Part shown: positions 47,659 through 60,103 of the stretch, in pieces
Layout: each line of letters begins with the position of its first letter
Position numbering within the stretch: position 1 is the stretch's first letter
NCBI RefSeq assembly: GCF_051622035.1
Contig: NC_135362.1
Span: forward strand, 10,047,501-10,111,500
Reading direction: 5' to 3'
Length of the DNA stretch: 64,000 bases
Source of the DNA: Arctopsyche grandis
Lineage: Eukaryota; Arthropoda; Insecta; Trichoptera; Hydropsychidae
The notes under the pieces: model-generated
Seen by the model: only the letters and a program-made list of their open reading frames with translations
What the model was told of the DNA's origin: nothing
Database searches by the model: none
Made by a program: the position numbers and the translations under genes

Positions 47659-47814
47659 ATGAAACCCACATTTAATAATAATTCGCTATAAAGTTTTATA
47701 TGTATATAATATAGAGGTTTTGTATTAAATATTTATAATGTATATTTTTGTATTTTTGTATTTTTATCATTTTTATTGAATATTTGTTTTATGAAATATG
47801 CAGTTAATCAAATA

Positions 47815-50118
47815 CAGTACACTCTCGATTATCCGGGCTAATGCTGGGGAGGGAGGGCACGGATAATTGAAAAACACGGATAATCCGAATCATCAAATTT
47901 TGACTTGGTTTCGAGTATAATATCATATCGACAACACAAATTGTTGTTTTATAATTTTAATACTCATTTTTTATTTAGAAAAACGCATATTGTTAAGCAG
48001 ATGTGTTGCTAGAGGTTGTGATTTCTCGACTTTTATTGATTTTTGAGATTCGAGAATCTCCTTTTCTCGGAATATTTGAATCGAGATTTGAGAATTATTT
48101 TTTTGTTTCTCTTTTCTCTTTTTTTGTTTTGAGATTCTCGAGAATTCTCGAGAAAGTATAATTTTTTTTTAATATAGCGAATTGATTTTTTTAGCATATA
48201 AACTTGACAACATACAAAAATCAAAAGGACACAAACACTACATATGTATATTCAGTGGCGGACTGGCCATACAAGCGAACATGCCCGATGGCATGTGGGC
48301 CCCGCTATCTGTTGGAAAATATGGGCCCTCAGTAAAATTAAATAACTTTTTATATTTCACGTATGTAAAAATTTATAGGACTTTGGGACCTAAAGTTTGG
48401 GTATTTCAACAAAATAAATTTCTTACGATATACACAAACAACTAATACCTGCTTTAACAGCCCAAGGATCGGTTAACTTTTTTTATTAGGCTAGAAATGT
48501 AAATTGCGAGGGCCCTTTTGTCGGTCCCATTTCCAACCTCAATATTATGTATGTATATACCAATACCTATGTAACAACTACCTACTGAAATAAAAATGGG
48601 AATAAACGAATTTCCGTGAATAATATAAACTGAATTGCTTAAAACAATTTCGATAGGAAGATTCATCATCAACCAGCGATTTAAATTTATTTCATACTTT
48701 CAAAATAACTTTTGATTATGCTTCGACGATATAGTATGATTTAAATACACAATTTTAAACAGTTTCCGAATATAAAATCTATTCCTAATCTAGATACATC
48801 CATGTATATAGAAATATAGGATAGGGAGCCCCGCCCCAAAATCCCGATTTTCGATTAACATTAATTGAAAATATTATGCATTGTTTTCAGGGACGTAATT
48901 TGGGGGGGGGGGCATAGGGGGGCACTCGCCCCCCTAAATTAAGGAATAGTGTGAATTTAGAAAATATTATGAATTTAATGATTAATAAGATACTATGGAT
49001 CTATGAATGCTACGTTTATTTCTTATGTATGTTACTTTTGGGTAACTAATAAAATAATCGCTGCTATGTGCTTTGAAAAAAAAATTATTATTTCGAAGCA
49101 AGTATATTTTGGTTTTTCAGTGGTATGCCTTGGGTAAAATTCTTAGAAATTGTTCATCCTATGGAGCGAATCGTTAGAAAAGTCCCCTTTACTTTATTTT
49201 GTCTCAAAAACAGATGTGTAACGTTTATTTTTCCGAAAGTTCGTATATTTTTTGTTTACAAGAAAGGTTTTAAATTAATATTTTACTCAATTGGTTCAAT
49301 CACAAATGATTTTATTTCTCGAATTTTTATTTTATTTGCAGACGTCCATTCTCTCACAAAACAACGAATGAGATGAATTTAAACTTCATGTGTAACGAAT
49401 TCGGTCCAAAAAAAGTTTTAGTTATTTAATAAAATTGCTTTCTGACCAAAACTTTATCAAATTTAGTACATAAAGAATACAAATAACATACAAATACAAG
49501 AATACAAATACAGTAAACGTGATCAGTGATCGATTCTGAGTTCAAATTTTCGCATGATCACAAAATTTTATCTATTGTTATTACGTACATATGTACATAG
49601 ATAAAGTGAAAAGACAGTCGGTAGAAATTAAGTTAATTGATAGTTTTTTGGTGACTCAGTTAGATGGTCAATTTTTGTTGACCATGTGAAGACTTTTGGA
49701 AAAAAATTTTCGCCTGCGGCGCTTTTTTCTCTTTTTATATATATTAGTTTTTCAGAAATAAGCTGATTTTTTTCATATTTTATAACTCAATAAGGTGTAT
49801 GTAAAGAAAAAAGTATATCCATTTTTATTCTGATATAAGCAAGATTTTTTGAAAATTTCACAAACAAAGTATTATAATTGATGATAATCAAACATACGTA
49901 TGTTCGAAAAAATCGGCTCTGAATACACGCACTTGTTACTTCTTTGATGATCAAAAGCGACTAAAAGAATTGACGCAATAGTAAAATACATTTAAAAACG
50001 GAACGAAAAACATTTCCGGTCGCAATCAATCGGTGCGTCTCATTATCATACAAGAACAAAAATTAATTAAAATTTTCAAGCACGGATAATCCGCACCCGG
50101 ATAATCGAGAGTATACTG
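47815..50118. mobile_element. Tigger/pogo-like DNA transposon, 2.3 kb, decayed
   Basis: The ends are cagtacactctcgattatcc and, reversed from the right, cagtatactctcgattatcc, each bounded by TA (47813-47814 and 50119-50120). Subterminal 'cggataatccg' motifs repeat inside both ends. CAGT-type ends with a TA target fit pogo/Tigger elements of the Tc1-mariner superfamily. No transposase of useful length is left; the interior carries other insertions, including one beginning 'cagtggcggactggccat' (48253) and one beginning 'cagggacgtaattt' (48888), and a repeat copy at 49515-49615. Confidence 0.8.
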
Positions 50119-51686
50119 TATATGTACTATGTTTGTATGTGTATTTAAAAATAATAATAAATACATACATGTAGAAAGTAATAGTGAGCTTACATTTTAT
50201 TTTAAATATTAACCGCTGAATCTTGATTTTAACTTTTTTTTAATTTTTTAATTAACTACACTTGCCATGATAGTTCGCAGCAAAATGTAAATAGTAATGC
50301 GAACGTTCCTGATTTCGACAAAATAATAATAATCCGATAGCCAAATATTATTATGATATATGTATCTACATTAATATGTAATTACGCAAACAGATAATTT
50401 GGAAATTTTATGAATTAAATACAATTCATCTTTTTCTTTGAAATTTATTCAAACGACTCATATCGTTACCATATTTGAATTTGATTTTTATTGTTTATAA
50501 ATTACATATGTTGGGTCTATTATAATAGTTTCCGATCCATGTAGTAATCATTTTTTTGAAGTATTTATATTATTATCTTATACAGCATAATAGGAAAAAA
50601 AGCTCAAAAACCTATTTATAACTCTTACGAATGTTCATAATATAAAGTAATATCATTAGCATACTGAAAATGTGTTCACTTCAGTCTTTTTTGTAGTATT
50701 AATTATAATAAAAATAACAACATTTTTTATTTCAGATCTTCCATATAAACAATATATAGATAATACAAATGATAAAATTAATATAATATTAAATATATAA
50801 TTTAATAATTAATTAATCAATAATTTATAACTGCTCTCTTTTTTTTTATAAATAATTGCCTAAATAAAAACACGAAACTCTCAAAATTTTATTAAAATTG
50901 AAACAAAATGTATAATGTATTACATATGTACGTACATATATCAACTTATCAACTTAGATTAGGTACTAACGCAAAATAGACCAATATTCTTATCAATTTA
51001 AATATCTAATTTGATTTTGTAGTTCAATGGTGAATTTTTTATAATATATGTTTGTAGGTATCAAATTAGGCATCAGAAGTCAAATTATAATACGAATTTG
51101 ATTTGAACTAATTACAATTTTAAATGTGTTTTTTTTTATATGTAATTTTGTTGTACACAATAAACACATTTCAAAACTACGCAACGCAGTCAATTTTAAC
51201 TGTTCATTCAATGAAAATGTTATTCATAGAATTGTACTTTTATATATTTTACATATAAAATTTTATTCATAAAATGTATGTATTATAAATATGCACGTAA
51301 ATACATACATAAATATGTATTGCAGTCGTATATTGTATAATAGTTGGTTAACCTTATGCACTTTCGGATTAAAAATTATATTCAGTTAGGCATTGTGATA
51401 TTAAAATTTTGATGTGTATAAATAAAGCATTTTTTCCGGTTTGTGAAACAAACATCAACGGAATTCCTTATCTTGTGTTTACCGGTTAAGGTGGAGCTTG
51501 TGTAATCTGCACCAATGAAAACTCTCAAGGCGGGGCACAGCCCTAACTCCGCCTTTTCTTCACTTAACTTATGTTTGTTCATCCCTTGAAACTTTGGCAG
51601 TTGTTTGGTTAACTTTGGCAAGTCAGTGCGTTCAATCTGTGATACTGGTGCGAAGAGAACTTTTTCGAGTGTAATAATTTATCAAA
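50119..51686. other. AT-rich DNA upstream of the T-box gene
   Basis: It contains a copy of the 5030/6712 repeat at about 50520-50690 and otherwise low-complexity AT-rich sequence. The last ~250 bases are slightly GC-richer and probably hold the T-box promoter and 5' UTR. A minus-strand open frame at 51382-51621 has no recognisable domain. Confidence 0.5.
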
Positions 51687-54600
51687 ATGAGTTTCTACGT
51701 ACTGCCGAATAATTACAACGATCAGGATAAACAAGGATATTACAATAATATTCACTACGGAGAAACTGTATATGGAAATTCAGGTATTTTTCATTCTATT
51801 ATTTATATTTACATATATATGTAAATACAATATACTGAAATTTCGTACAATTTTGTATTCATTTATTTTTAAATGTTTTGATAACGTATATATATGTACA
51901 CAAATATATGTGAAAAAAATTGTTATATAAATATCCAATTTTTATTTTTTATAATAACAATATTTTTATTTCAAATGATATCTAAATGTTAAATAATTAA
52001 ATTAAAAACTATTTTTTATTTTATTAGCGTGTACTATTTAAAACATTTTATTTAAATCTAAAATTATTTTAGTGTGATTTTAAGATATAATATAACTATG
52101 TGAATCGATGCATATTATTTTATTGAACTATCGGAAGTAACAGTTTACTCATATATGCATTTGAATGCCGTATTTGATTTCCGTTCATTTTTTTTCTGTG
52201 TTAAATTCCGAACTATAAATTCTCAGGCTTCATTCATTCCATTCACTAAAGTATTATAGAAAAAATATGAACATTTTTTTTACAATACTAAAGATCCACG
52301 CGTGAAATATTTCAGATGTATTTTTATTGAGTACTAATTATTTTGCTGTAATCTATGTATTTTGTTGGAATATTTATCTGTCATTAATACAATTAATTGT
52401 TTCTGCAAAAACACCACTTTCATTTTAATTATTAAAGTAGATACTCGTGTACTTACGTATCTAATTTTTTGTTAATGTTTACATACATTTGTTGTAATTT
52501 TTTCGCATTGCCACACTTTCTTATCTCTTGTGTATTAACCTTCCGAAAAATCACTGTTTTTCACACATCCTACGCATATGCGTGAAAATCAATTTCATGT
52601 ATTAATTACATAATCATTCCTATATTTCGCGCTCAATTGAAATGCAACTTTCGACTAAAAATCGGTTTACTCCCGTGTGCTACTATTGCATAGGTAAATT
52701 TCACTAACTTTAATCAATTCACTACACTACAACTATTTATCATTTTGATTTGATTTCATTGATAGATTCCGTTCGTCTCCCAACATTCGACTGCGAAGCT
52801 GAACTACTTAATTCTGAATTATGGAACGATTTTCATAAACTAGGAACTGAAATGATCATCACCAAAAGTGGCAGGTGAGTTTTTCCACACAAAAAACAAA
52901 TTTATATTTTTTTAATGTATTTTCCACAAACAATATTAAAAATAGGTATTTGAAAGTGTCACTCAAATTTAATATTATTTTAGTAGAAAAGTAAGTCGTT
53001 AGCTTTACATTCTCGATTAGAAGTAATACTAGAAAATTAGATAGGTAATACCAAATCGAAACATATGCTTTCTGGTTTTTTTCACAGAAAGGTGTTTACG
53101 ACCTGTCGAACATCGGTTACGTATTCGATTCCTGGAAGTGATTTGTACCTACATACATCAATATCACCTCCATAAACTGAAAAAGAAATGGTTCCCATAA
53201 GTACTTACATTCGTGCATCCCAATTCTTTCGTCGGTAGCTTACACAATACACGCAATTCAACAAATTTACAGAAGTCAAGTAGGGAAAAGTTGAAGTGCA
53301 TTATCAAACAAAGCTACAACAATTTTTTTCACGTGGCTGGTTATTGTTTGTCACTGTGTTTTGAGTGGTGTCGTGCCCTGGCGCCTCGAGTAACTTAAAA
53401 CAAACACTTGAGTTTGCTATTAAAACCCATTTTTGTCAACATAATCTCCATGAAGATTACGAGGCGACCACTGGGGAGGGACTCTACATCAATTAGGGTT
53501 CGGGGATTTTTTTTGCCTAAAAGTTTTCCAACAATAATCTAAGTTACTTACGTAGTTCGTATTTACACATTCATTATTTACTCATGAATGAATTTTATCT
53601 TTGAATGACATGAAATTGTATTATTTGCTATTGCGGACATTTGTCTATATACTCTGGTTTTTAAAATAATCTATGATGATCACTTCATTATTTTATCCCA
53701 TGATTCGCACTTATAAAGGTGGCGTTTCTCAGTTTAAAAAAAAGTCTACATACATCGATATACCCAAAGACTTTTTCAGGCATTGTAATTATTTCAATAT
53801 ACGTAGTTTATTTACATTTAAATCTTGCCCAATATATATAAAAATTAACAAAAATATACCTTCGTGGGTAATAAAAGTGGGAATTTTAAATTCTTCAGAA
53901 CAAATGCCTCAAATTTTGAAAATATTATAAATATAAAGAAAGCTTAATATATAAAGCCAACCGTATAATATGGAAACGGGTTCATATAAAGCACAGGCAC
54001 ATTTTACGGTATTACCCAGGTGTGTATTTTGAATTCTATCGATTCTAAGAAACTGATCTTTGAAACTTTGGAACACCTGGGGTTTCTTTTCCTTTGTTTT
54101 GTTTATTTGAACGGGTCAATGAATTAAGGAATCCTTTGTTTTTTTTTTCGATTATTAATTTAAGTTTGAGCTTGATGACTCCTCGTTGCCTCTCACGGAT
54201 ACGGGCCTGCTAGCATAATTTGAGATGCTGTGGCATGGAGGCGTCTCCGGGTGTTTGCAGACCAGCTCTCCTCCCCTGAGACGCCTCGTTGTTTGTATTA
54301 CCACTTTACGGCCGACAAACGCTGACCTAAAAAATCACTAAAATATGGCGCTGCTATATTTTGTTAAGTAACACGAGGCTCTCGGCGAGACCCATTGTTT
54401 GTTTGCACACCACAGGTTTTACTCTCCCGCTCGGGTAGGAGTGGGAGGAAAAAATGGTGTCGCCAGATTTTTTCTAGAGGGGGTGTCTAGCCAGAAGGCG
54501 ACGATTCTACTCGAACATCCCTTTTGTTTAGGCTGGGTAATCGTTTTAGCATACCACTCTTCACTTATCGGCTTTGCTTAGTCTTCAGTGGCGATTGTCG

Positions 54601-57600
54601 TCAATGTCGCGATGTTCACGCCTTTTTTCGCCCCTCGGCGACCCATGGTCACCACTTAACAATTGGCGACGTAAAGATTGTCGACGATAACGTTTTTTTT
54701 TTGTTTATCAATGACCACTTTTTCACTTCAACCTGAGGCAATCGTTTCTTTTTTTTAGTACCTATGTAGATATTACCATAAAAACTTCTGCTTTCTATTT
54801 TCCTTTTTATAAAATGTTTTCCGATTACGATCTGTTTTTTTTTTTACCTAAATCCTTTTAAGCTGTCACCACTGAGACTTTAAAATAAACATTCAATACT
54901 ATAAAAGCAAACGTATAATCTTTCTTGAAATCGATCATTTATTTTTTATAAAAATTGTCGTGCCTCTTATATTAATACTTATACACATGTATTTGAGAAA
55001 ACATACGGGCGAAATCACACAGAAAAAAACGTGGTACATGGTTTTTTTAGATTCTTTTAAACATACGTAAAAAATGCGGCACGCCTAGCACATATTCAAG
55101 GCACACCGTCCCAAAATCACCCCCTGGAGTGTTCTCGGTGATATTTTGTCCTTATGTTCATATAAGCTTGACAGTGATTGATAACGGAAAATCCCATATT
55201 TGAATAAATATAGGAGAAACTTGTCGAAATAATAAGATCGTACGATTTAACAATGAACTGGGAATGCCCTTTCTTGATCGCGTCCAAGACCGCGTACCAT
55301 TCCGTTGATATCTATGTGTTTTCGCCCCAATACGTGGGTGAGAAGTATGGCAAGAAGTATGCCAATGGAGAGAGAAAAGAAATCGAAATAGCAATGGGTG
55401 ACGGACGGAATAGAAGAACAGACAATAGATAGATGAAAGAAGTACCCGAATGGTCCCCGAGGGAATGTAAAAGAAGATGCAAAGAGGTTCACAATGGAGA
55501 TGGGTGAATGAAATTAGTTAAAAACATGTGGAATGAGATATGTAGATGAATAGAGACGAATGGAAGCGTGTTGGAGAGACCTTCATCCAGCAGTAGATAG
55601 CGAATGGCTGTAAATGATGATATGTATTTCAATTTCATAACTTCCTTCACGTTACCAACAATTTAATTTATTTAAAACAAAGTAAAATCAATCGTAAAAA
55701 ACTTGGGGGTTTTGTTTGGGTTTCGATTTTTTAATTGGTATGAAAATGTTGAAAGTGAATCAGCCCTAAAATAACACATGCAAAAGTTTTAAATTGATTT
55801 TCCCTTTATGTAACTTACTTGCCTTATAATAGAAAAAAATATTCACTTTTTTCAGAGCTAATAGAAATAGCAATATTGTATAATGTATATATGTACATAT
55901 AATGTAATAAACTTTTGGATTAGTTTTGGGTGCATGCTGAGAAATGTTGCGATGCTTTTTTATTTCATCATCTAGGATTTATTTCATCGTCTATTTAGCA
56001 AAAATATTTTAAATTATATCCACAAGTCGATGGCGAAAAAATCTTGACCAACGGCAAATTCTTTTGAAACAAAACGTTCAAATTCTACCTAAACCCAAGG
56101 GTTGCTTCATTGTTCACAGTTATTTACGATATGCACATGTGCACCAAACATGACGGTCGATCCTTAAAAATTACAGAGAAAAATCACTAACGGTAGTTAG
56201 GTAGTGCAGCTCCATCATATTTACAAAACTTCGCTAACCAAAGCTGAGCAATACGAAATTCCTCTGATTGTGTCGTACATTGCAACATGTCGCCAAATGG
56301 GCACTTAACACAGTCGCCATTCGCATTAGCAGGTCTGGTCCTGGAGCAACATCGCTCCGGATGTCGTATCAGTTCGGTCAACAAAGGACTCGAATAGCCA
56401 TAAAGGTTTCGAGAGGCGTCTAATTGTTTTATTAGCTCTATATGACCACCTTCTGTGGACGGTGGGTATCGACAGGTGCGTCCACGAATGCGTTCCTCGT
56501 GTTTGCTTAGCTGGCCATCCTTGACCAGGATCTGCCCTGCCATACATTCCTAGGATCCTTAACACATGTTAAATTGCATAAAAATAGAATTCATTCAACA
56601 GGATGTTCAATATTCTAAAACAACCGTGTTATTTTTGTTTTAGGTGTATGTTTCCAATACTGAATGTCCGTTTTCACGGTCTCGAAGAAAGTGCTCAGTA
56701 TGACGTGTCTGTAGAATTGCGCCCTACTAGCAATGGAAGATGGACACGAGCTGGTGGCCATTGGACACCAACATCTCCTCTTCATGCTTCTTCACCAATC
56801 AGCCCCATCGCCAACACTCCACATCCGATGAGCCCTTCTCCGGCATCTTTGTGGTCACAGCCCTTTAAATTCAACAACTTGAAGCTCACCAACAATCAAT
56901 ACGATATGTCCGGAAATGTAAGTACATATATACAATGTCTGAATCTTAATAATTTATCACAATGTAAAACATGATTTTTTTAAAAAACTTGTGTCATGTT
57001 AATGAAAAACGCTTGCTTTTAAAAAAAATCCTTTGTTTTAAGCTTTTTCTGAAAAAAAATTCTATTGTTTTTAACTTCAACGACCATATTAATTTTTCAT
57101 AGTGGTATCTTTTTTTATCAGTAGTATTAATTTTTTTTCAAAATAATCACTGACACGCAGAAAAATTGCTAATAGATTTGAATACAGTTGTTTTTTATGG
57201 AAAGAAAATTTAATCAAAATGAGCCGAATTTTTTGGTTATGTACATAATACATATGTAGGTATTCCTTGTTACTATTAATTTCCGTTGAATGAACCTAAA
57301 GTATACTGAACTTTTAGGTATATTTTGTAATAATTACACAATATTCCTCCTCTTTCCCTATATCCTAATTTAATAATTATATTTCCAAAATTAGGGAAAT
57401 GCCGGTAAAATCTTTGTCATTGAATTAGTTTGTTTACAAAACTTCTTGCCCCATTGAGGTAAAACGATCGTAAAACAATTTCCTACAGGGTGCAAGTGAT
57501 CGCAATAAGCTCCACGCCACGCCTTGTCTCCGAGGCGCCACTTTGCACAGGGTAGGAGGTAGCACTTGCGCGCATTTCATATCAGAGAGATAATTGGTAA

Positions 57601-60103
57601 CGAGCATGTCCAGGTTGTTAAGGGCTGAGAACTGGCTGCCTAGGGCGCCATTGCTAATGCCTCTGTCGCCGACGGCCCTTGTCGGCGGCGGCGCCCCCAA
57701 TTGGCGCCCCCGTGCTGTACCCGCGACGCGCCTCTTTGCACTTCAACAACGCACTAATTCTGCACACTCACCCCATGTCAAAGCTTTTCAAACTTCCAAC
57801 ATGTCAGGTGAACATCAGGAAGCACTGACTGGAGTGGACAAATTCCCTGTGAACAAGCTCCCCTCGTAATTCAATGACTATTTGCAAATATTTCGTTCGG
57901 CCAAATTTCCCTTTTATAGAAATTGAAAATTTTTGAAAGTTTTGTTCATTATTTAAAATTTTGCATACACATTCAACTATCTTATAAGCAAATATAACGA
58001 GCTAGATCTGTTCAGCAAGAAAACGGAAAAATGTAGAAAGGAAAAAAAAGATGTAAGGTATCCCTTTTATATTTTTATTTTTTCTGATCCGATCCAGCGC
58101 GTTATATAAGTATTAATTATATATTTTACTTAAATTCAAACGTTGTCGTTTTACTTTTTGTTAAATAAGGAAATGCCTATAATTTTGATGTCAAAAATTA
58201 ATTCAATAATAATTTACTTATGCCCAATGAAAGTTTTGTAAAAGAAATAATTATTTGATCGGTAGAAAATATCCCAATTTGGAAATATAATACATATTAA
58301 ACTTTTAAATAGTGTTTTCCTTTTGGTTGTTAGTAGCAGTAGTATAATATATAATTTTACGTAATATAATATATACATACATATATCTATATATGTGCTT
58401 AAAACCTTTACATTGTATTGTGGCTAGACAGGGAAAAACCACTAGTAATAATAAAAGAAGGAAATTTCCCATCAATTATATCAATATACCTATATTATGA
58501 TACTTCATTCTATTAATCAGTTGAAATTTTGAGAAGCTCCGACTGTTAACTACCTATGCATGCATTTAATTAGGCACTCAGACCGTTACTTCAGCATTTC
58601 CGACATCAAATCTAACTGAAAAAAACACTCGATCTTTACTACAGATAGGAAATACCTGCCGCATACAAAATTCATTCATAACTCACTGATTTTTTTCTCC
58701 CGCCCGCCCTATCGAATACACGTTTACAAATGTTTAATTTTATCTGTGACCAAGATAATCTCGGAATTCGAAGGACGACATACACCTATTATAATACATT
58801 GTCGTTTTTCAAATTGAATATACGCTAAAGTGAATCCCATTCATTACAGGTTGTATTGAAATCTATGCACAAATATTTGCCCGTGTTGAAGATTCGACGC
58901 TTGGGTAGCAGGCCGGCAGAACGTTGCTTCACATTTCCTGAAACTGAATTCATAGCTGTGACTGCTTATCAGGTGAGATATAAAATTACAATTTAAATTA
59001 AATACACACAATTGCGGTAGCCATTTCTGTTATACATATGTACAATTGTATTATTTGCTTGCCAAATTCCCAACACGAGCGATAGAGATCACTTTGCTCA
59101 TGTGACCCAATTATTCTTCAAAACAGAAATTACCTATTCAGGACTATACATATGTATATGTATAGTTCGGGTATAAATTTTAAGTAATTGCACGTTAGCT
59201 TAGAAAGGCAACAAAGGCCAAAAGACAAGGACGAGTTTACTATTGTGGTATTGTCCATAGGTGCAAATGGGTAAGGACATGCTGTGTTTTTATCAAAAAC
59301 CCAGGGACACAACGGGGGGTAGAGCTGGCGCCTACCTCGTCGCACTTCTTGTTTACAAAATGAAAGCCTTTTAAAACTGTTTTAAAAATGCCGGCGCGAT
59401 AATTAGCCTGTCTGTCTGTCCGTCCGTCTGACGCTAAACGGCGACGCGACACGAAACTCGATCTCGTCTCGGTTTTTATGACGGAAATATCCTTTTATGG
59501 TTTTAAGTGATGTTTGTGCGAATAGATGACTGCATGGATAACAAGCTACCTCAAATGATGAAAATATCTCGGATTGCATCCCTCAAAATTCTTGAAACTT
59601 CAACATTTCGCCTTGTATTGTTTCAGAATCATGACGTAGCCCAGCTGAAAATCGACAAAAATCCGTATGCAAAAGGATTCAGAGAGCGCGAAAGGAAGCG
59701 CACCAAGTTGAAGACCCAAGGATCGACATCTTCTCCTGTTATTGAAGAACTTTCGTCGCCCCAATGTCAACCCCTTGACTGTTCCTTCGGACGTGACCCA
59801 ACTTCGAGTAATGAATCTTCGTCGTCTCCAGAAGTTTTCGTTTGCGACAGTCCATCACCAAGCCTATCGCCGAATATCGCCAGCCATAGCACCCATCATC
59901 TCAATAGTCCTGATTATCTACATATGCTCATGTCGGAATGGACGAGGTCTTTAGTATATAGACCTGCCTGGCCACCTATGCAGCATCATCAGTGGCACCC
60001 GTCACCTACTTGGCACGCGCCTATCCCACAAAAAATTTGCAACGATGATCCTAAGCCGAAAGGTAGTTCCTTTACAATTCGTGCCCTTCTGCAAAAAAAT
60101 TAG
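51687..60103 (+). CDS. Divergent T-box transcription factor
   Basis: Five exons, 51687-51783, 52766-52874, 56644-56917, 58850-58972 and 59627-60103, give 359 residues and no internal stop. After a short Tyr/Asn-rich N-terminus the T-box runs [19 protein letters not shown] | [20 protein letters not shown] ... [18 protein letters not shown] | [19 protein letters not shown] ... [16 protein letters not shown] | [20 protein letters not shown]. These hallmarks define sequence-specific DNA binding through the T-box fold. The usual GRRMFP is GRCMFP here, and the loop before FNNLKL is a Pro/Ser-rich run instead of the usual HPDSPATG form. The C-terminus is Ser-rich and ends TIRALLQKN. Subfamily is unresolved; Tbx6, Brachyury or MGA-like are possible, while the canonical Dorsocross and Tbx1 signatures are absent. 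AATAAA lies at 60297-60302. Confidence 0.93.
55007..55328. mobile_element. MITE, 'GGGCGAAA' family, shortened copy
   Basis: Ends gggcgaaatcacacag and the reverse of ggggcgaaaacacatag. The interior (accccctggagtgttctcgg, attgataacggaaaatccc) matches 22003-22523 on the opposite strand but is ~200 bases shorter. Confidence 0.7.
55333..55622 (+). mobile_element. LINE 3'-end fragment
   Basis: It begins 'cgtgggtgagaagtatgg', matching the reverse of 12740-12760, and ends 'agcgaatggctgtaaatgatgat'. Translation shows broken pieces [22 protein letters not shown] and IANGCK, as in the C-terminus of RTE/Jockey-like LINEs. It directly abuts the MITE at 55007-55328. Confidence 0.7.
56187..56543 (-). CDS. 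Hypothetical 118-residue open frame antisense in T-box intron
   Basis: The frame starts [19 protein letters not shown] and ends [14 protein letters not shown], with a Cys cluster ([10 protein letters not shown] ... [14 protein letters not shown]). Its composition looks more protein-like than the surrounding shadow frames, and local GC is raised. I do not recognise a family. It could be an exon of an unknown gene, a processed pseudogene or a piece of a transposon. Confidence 0.3.
   Translation of the reverse strand: MAGQILVKDGQLSKHEERIRGRTCRYPPSTEGGHIELIKQLDASRNLYGYSSPLLTELIRHPERCCSRTRPANANGDCVKCPFGDMLQCTTQSEEFRIAQLWLAKFCKYDGAALPNYR
57434..57869. other. GC-rich patch with opposed open frames in T-box intron 3
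   Basis: A minus-strand frame (57434-57700, [14 protein letters not shown]...) and a plus-strand frame (57594-57869) overlap in a GC-rich segment containing 'cggcggcggcgcccccaatt'. Neither translation shows a known domain. A transposon fragment is the likeliest explanation. Confidence 0.3.

Larger units (their letters stand above)
52875..56643. other. Large second intron of the T-box gene
   Basis: This 3.8-kb intron holds a MITE (55007-55328) abutting a LINE fragment (55333-55622) and an antisense 118-codon open frame (56187-56543). GC-richer noncoding patches lie at 53300-53500 and 54180-54670; the second has features such as 'ggcgaccc' and 'ttgtttgtttgcacacc' but no recognised family. Confidence 0.5.

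Noticed and set aside
51382-51621. Minus-strand 79-codon frame upstream of the T-box start
   Set aside because: It overlaps the presumed T-box promoter and 5' UTR, and no domain was recognised.
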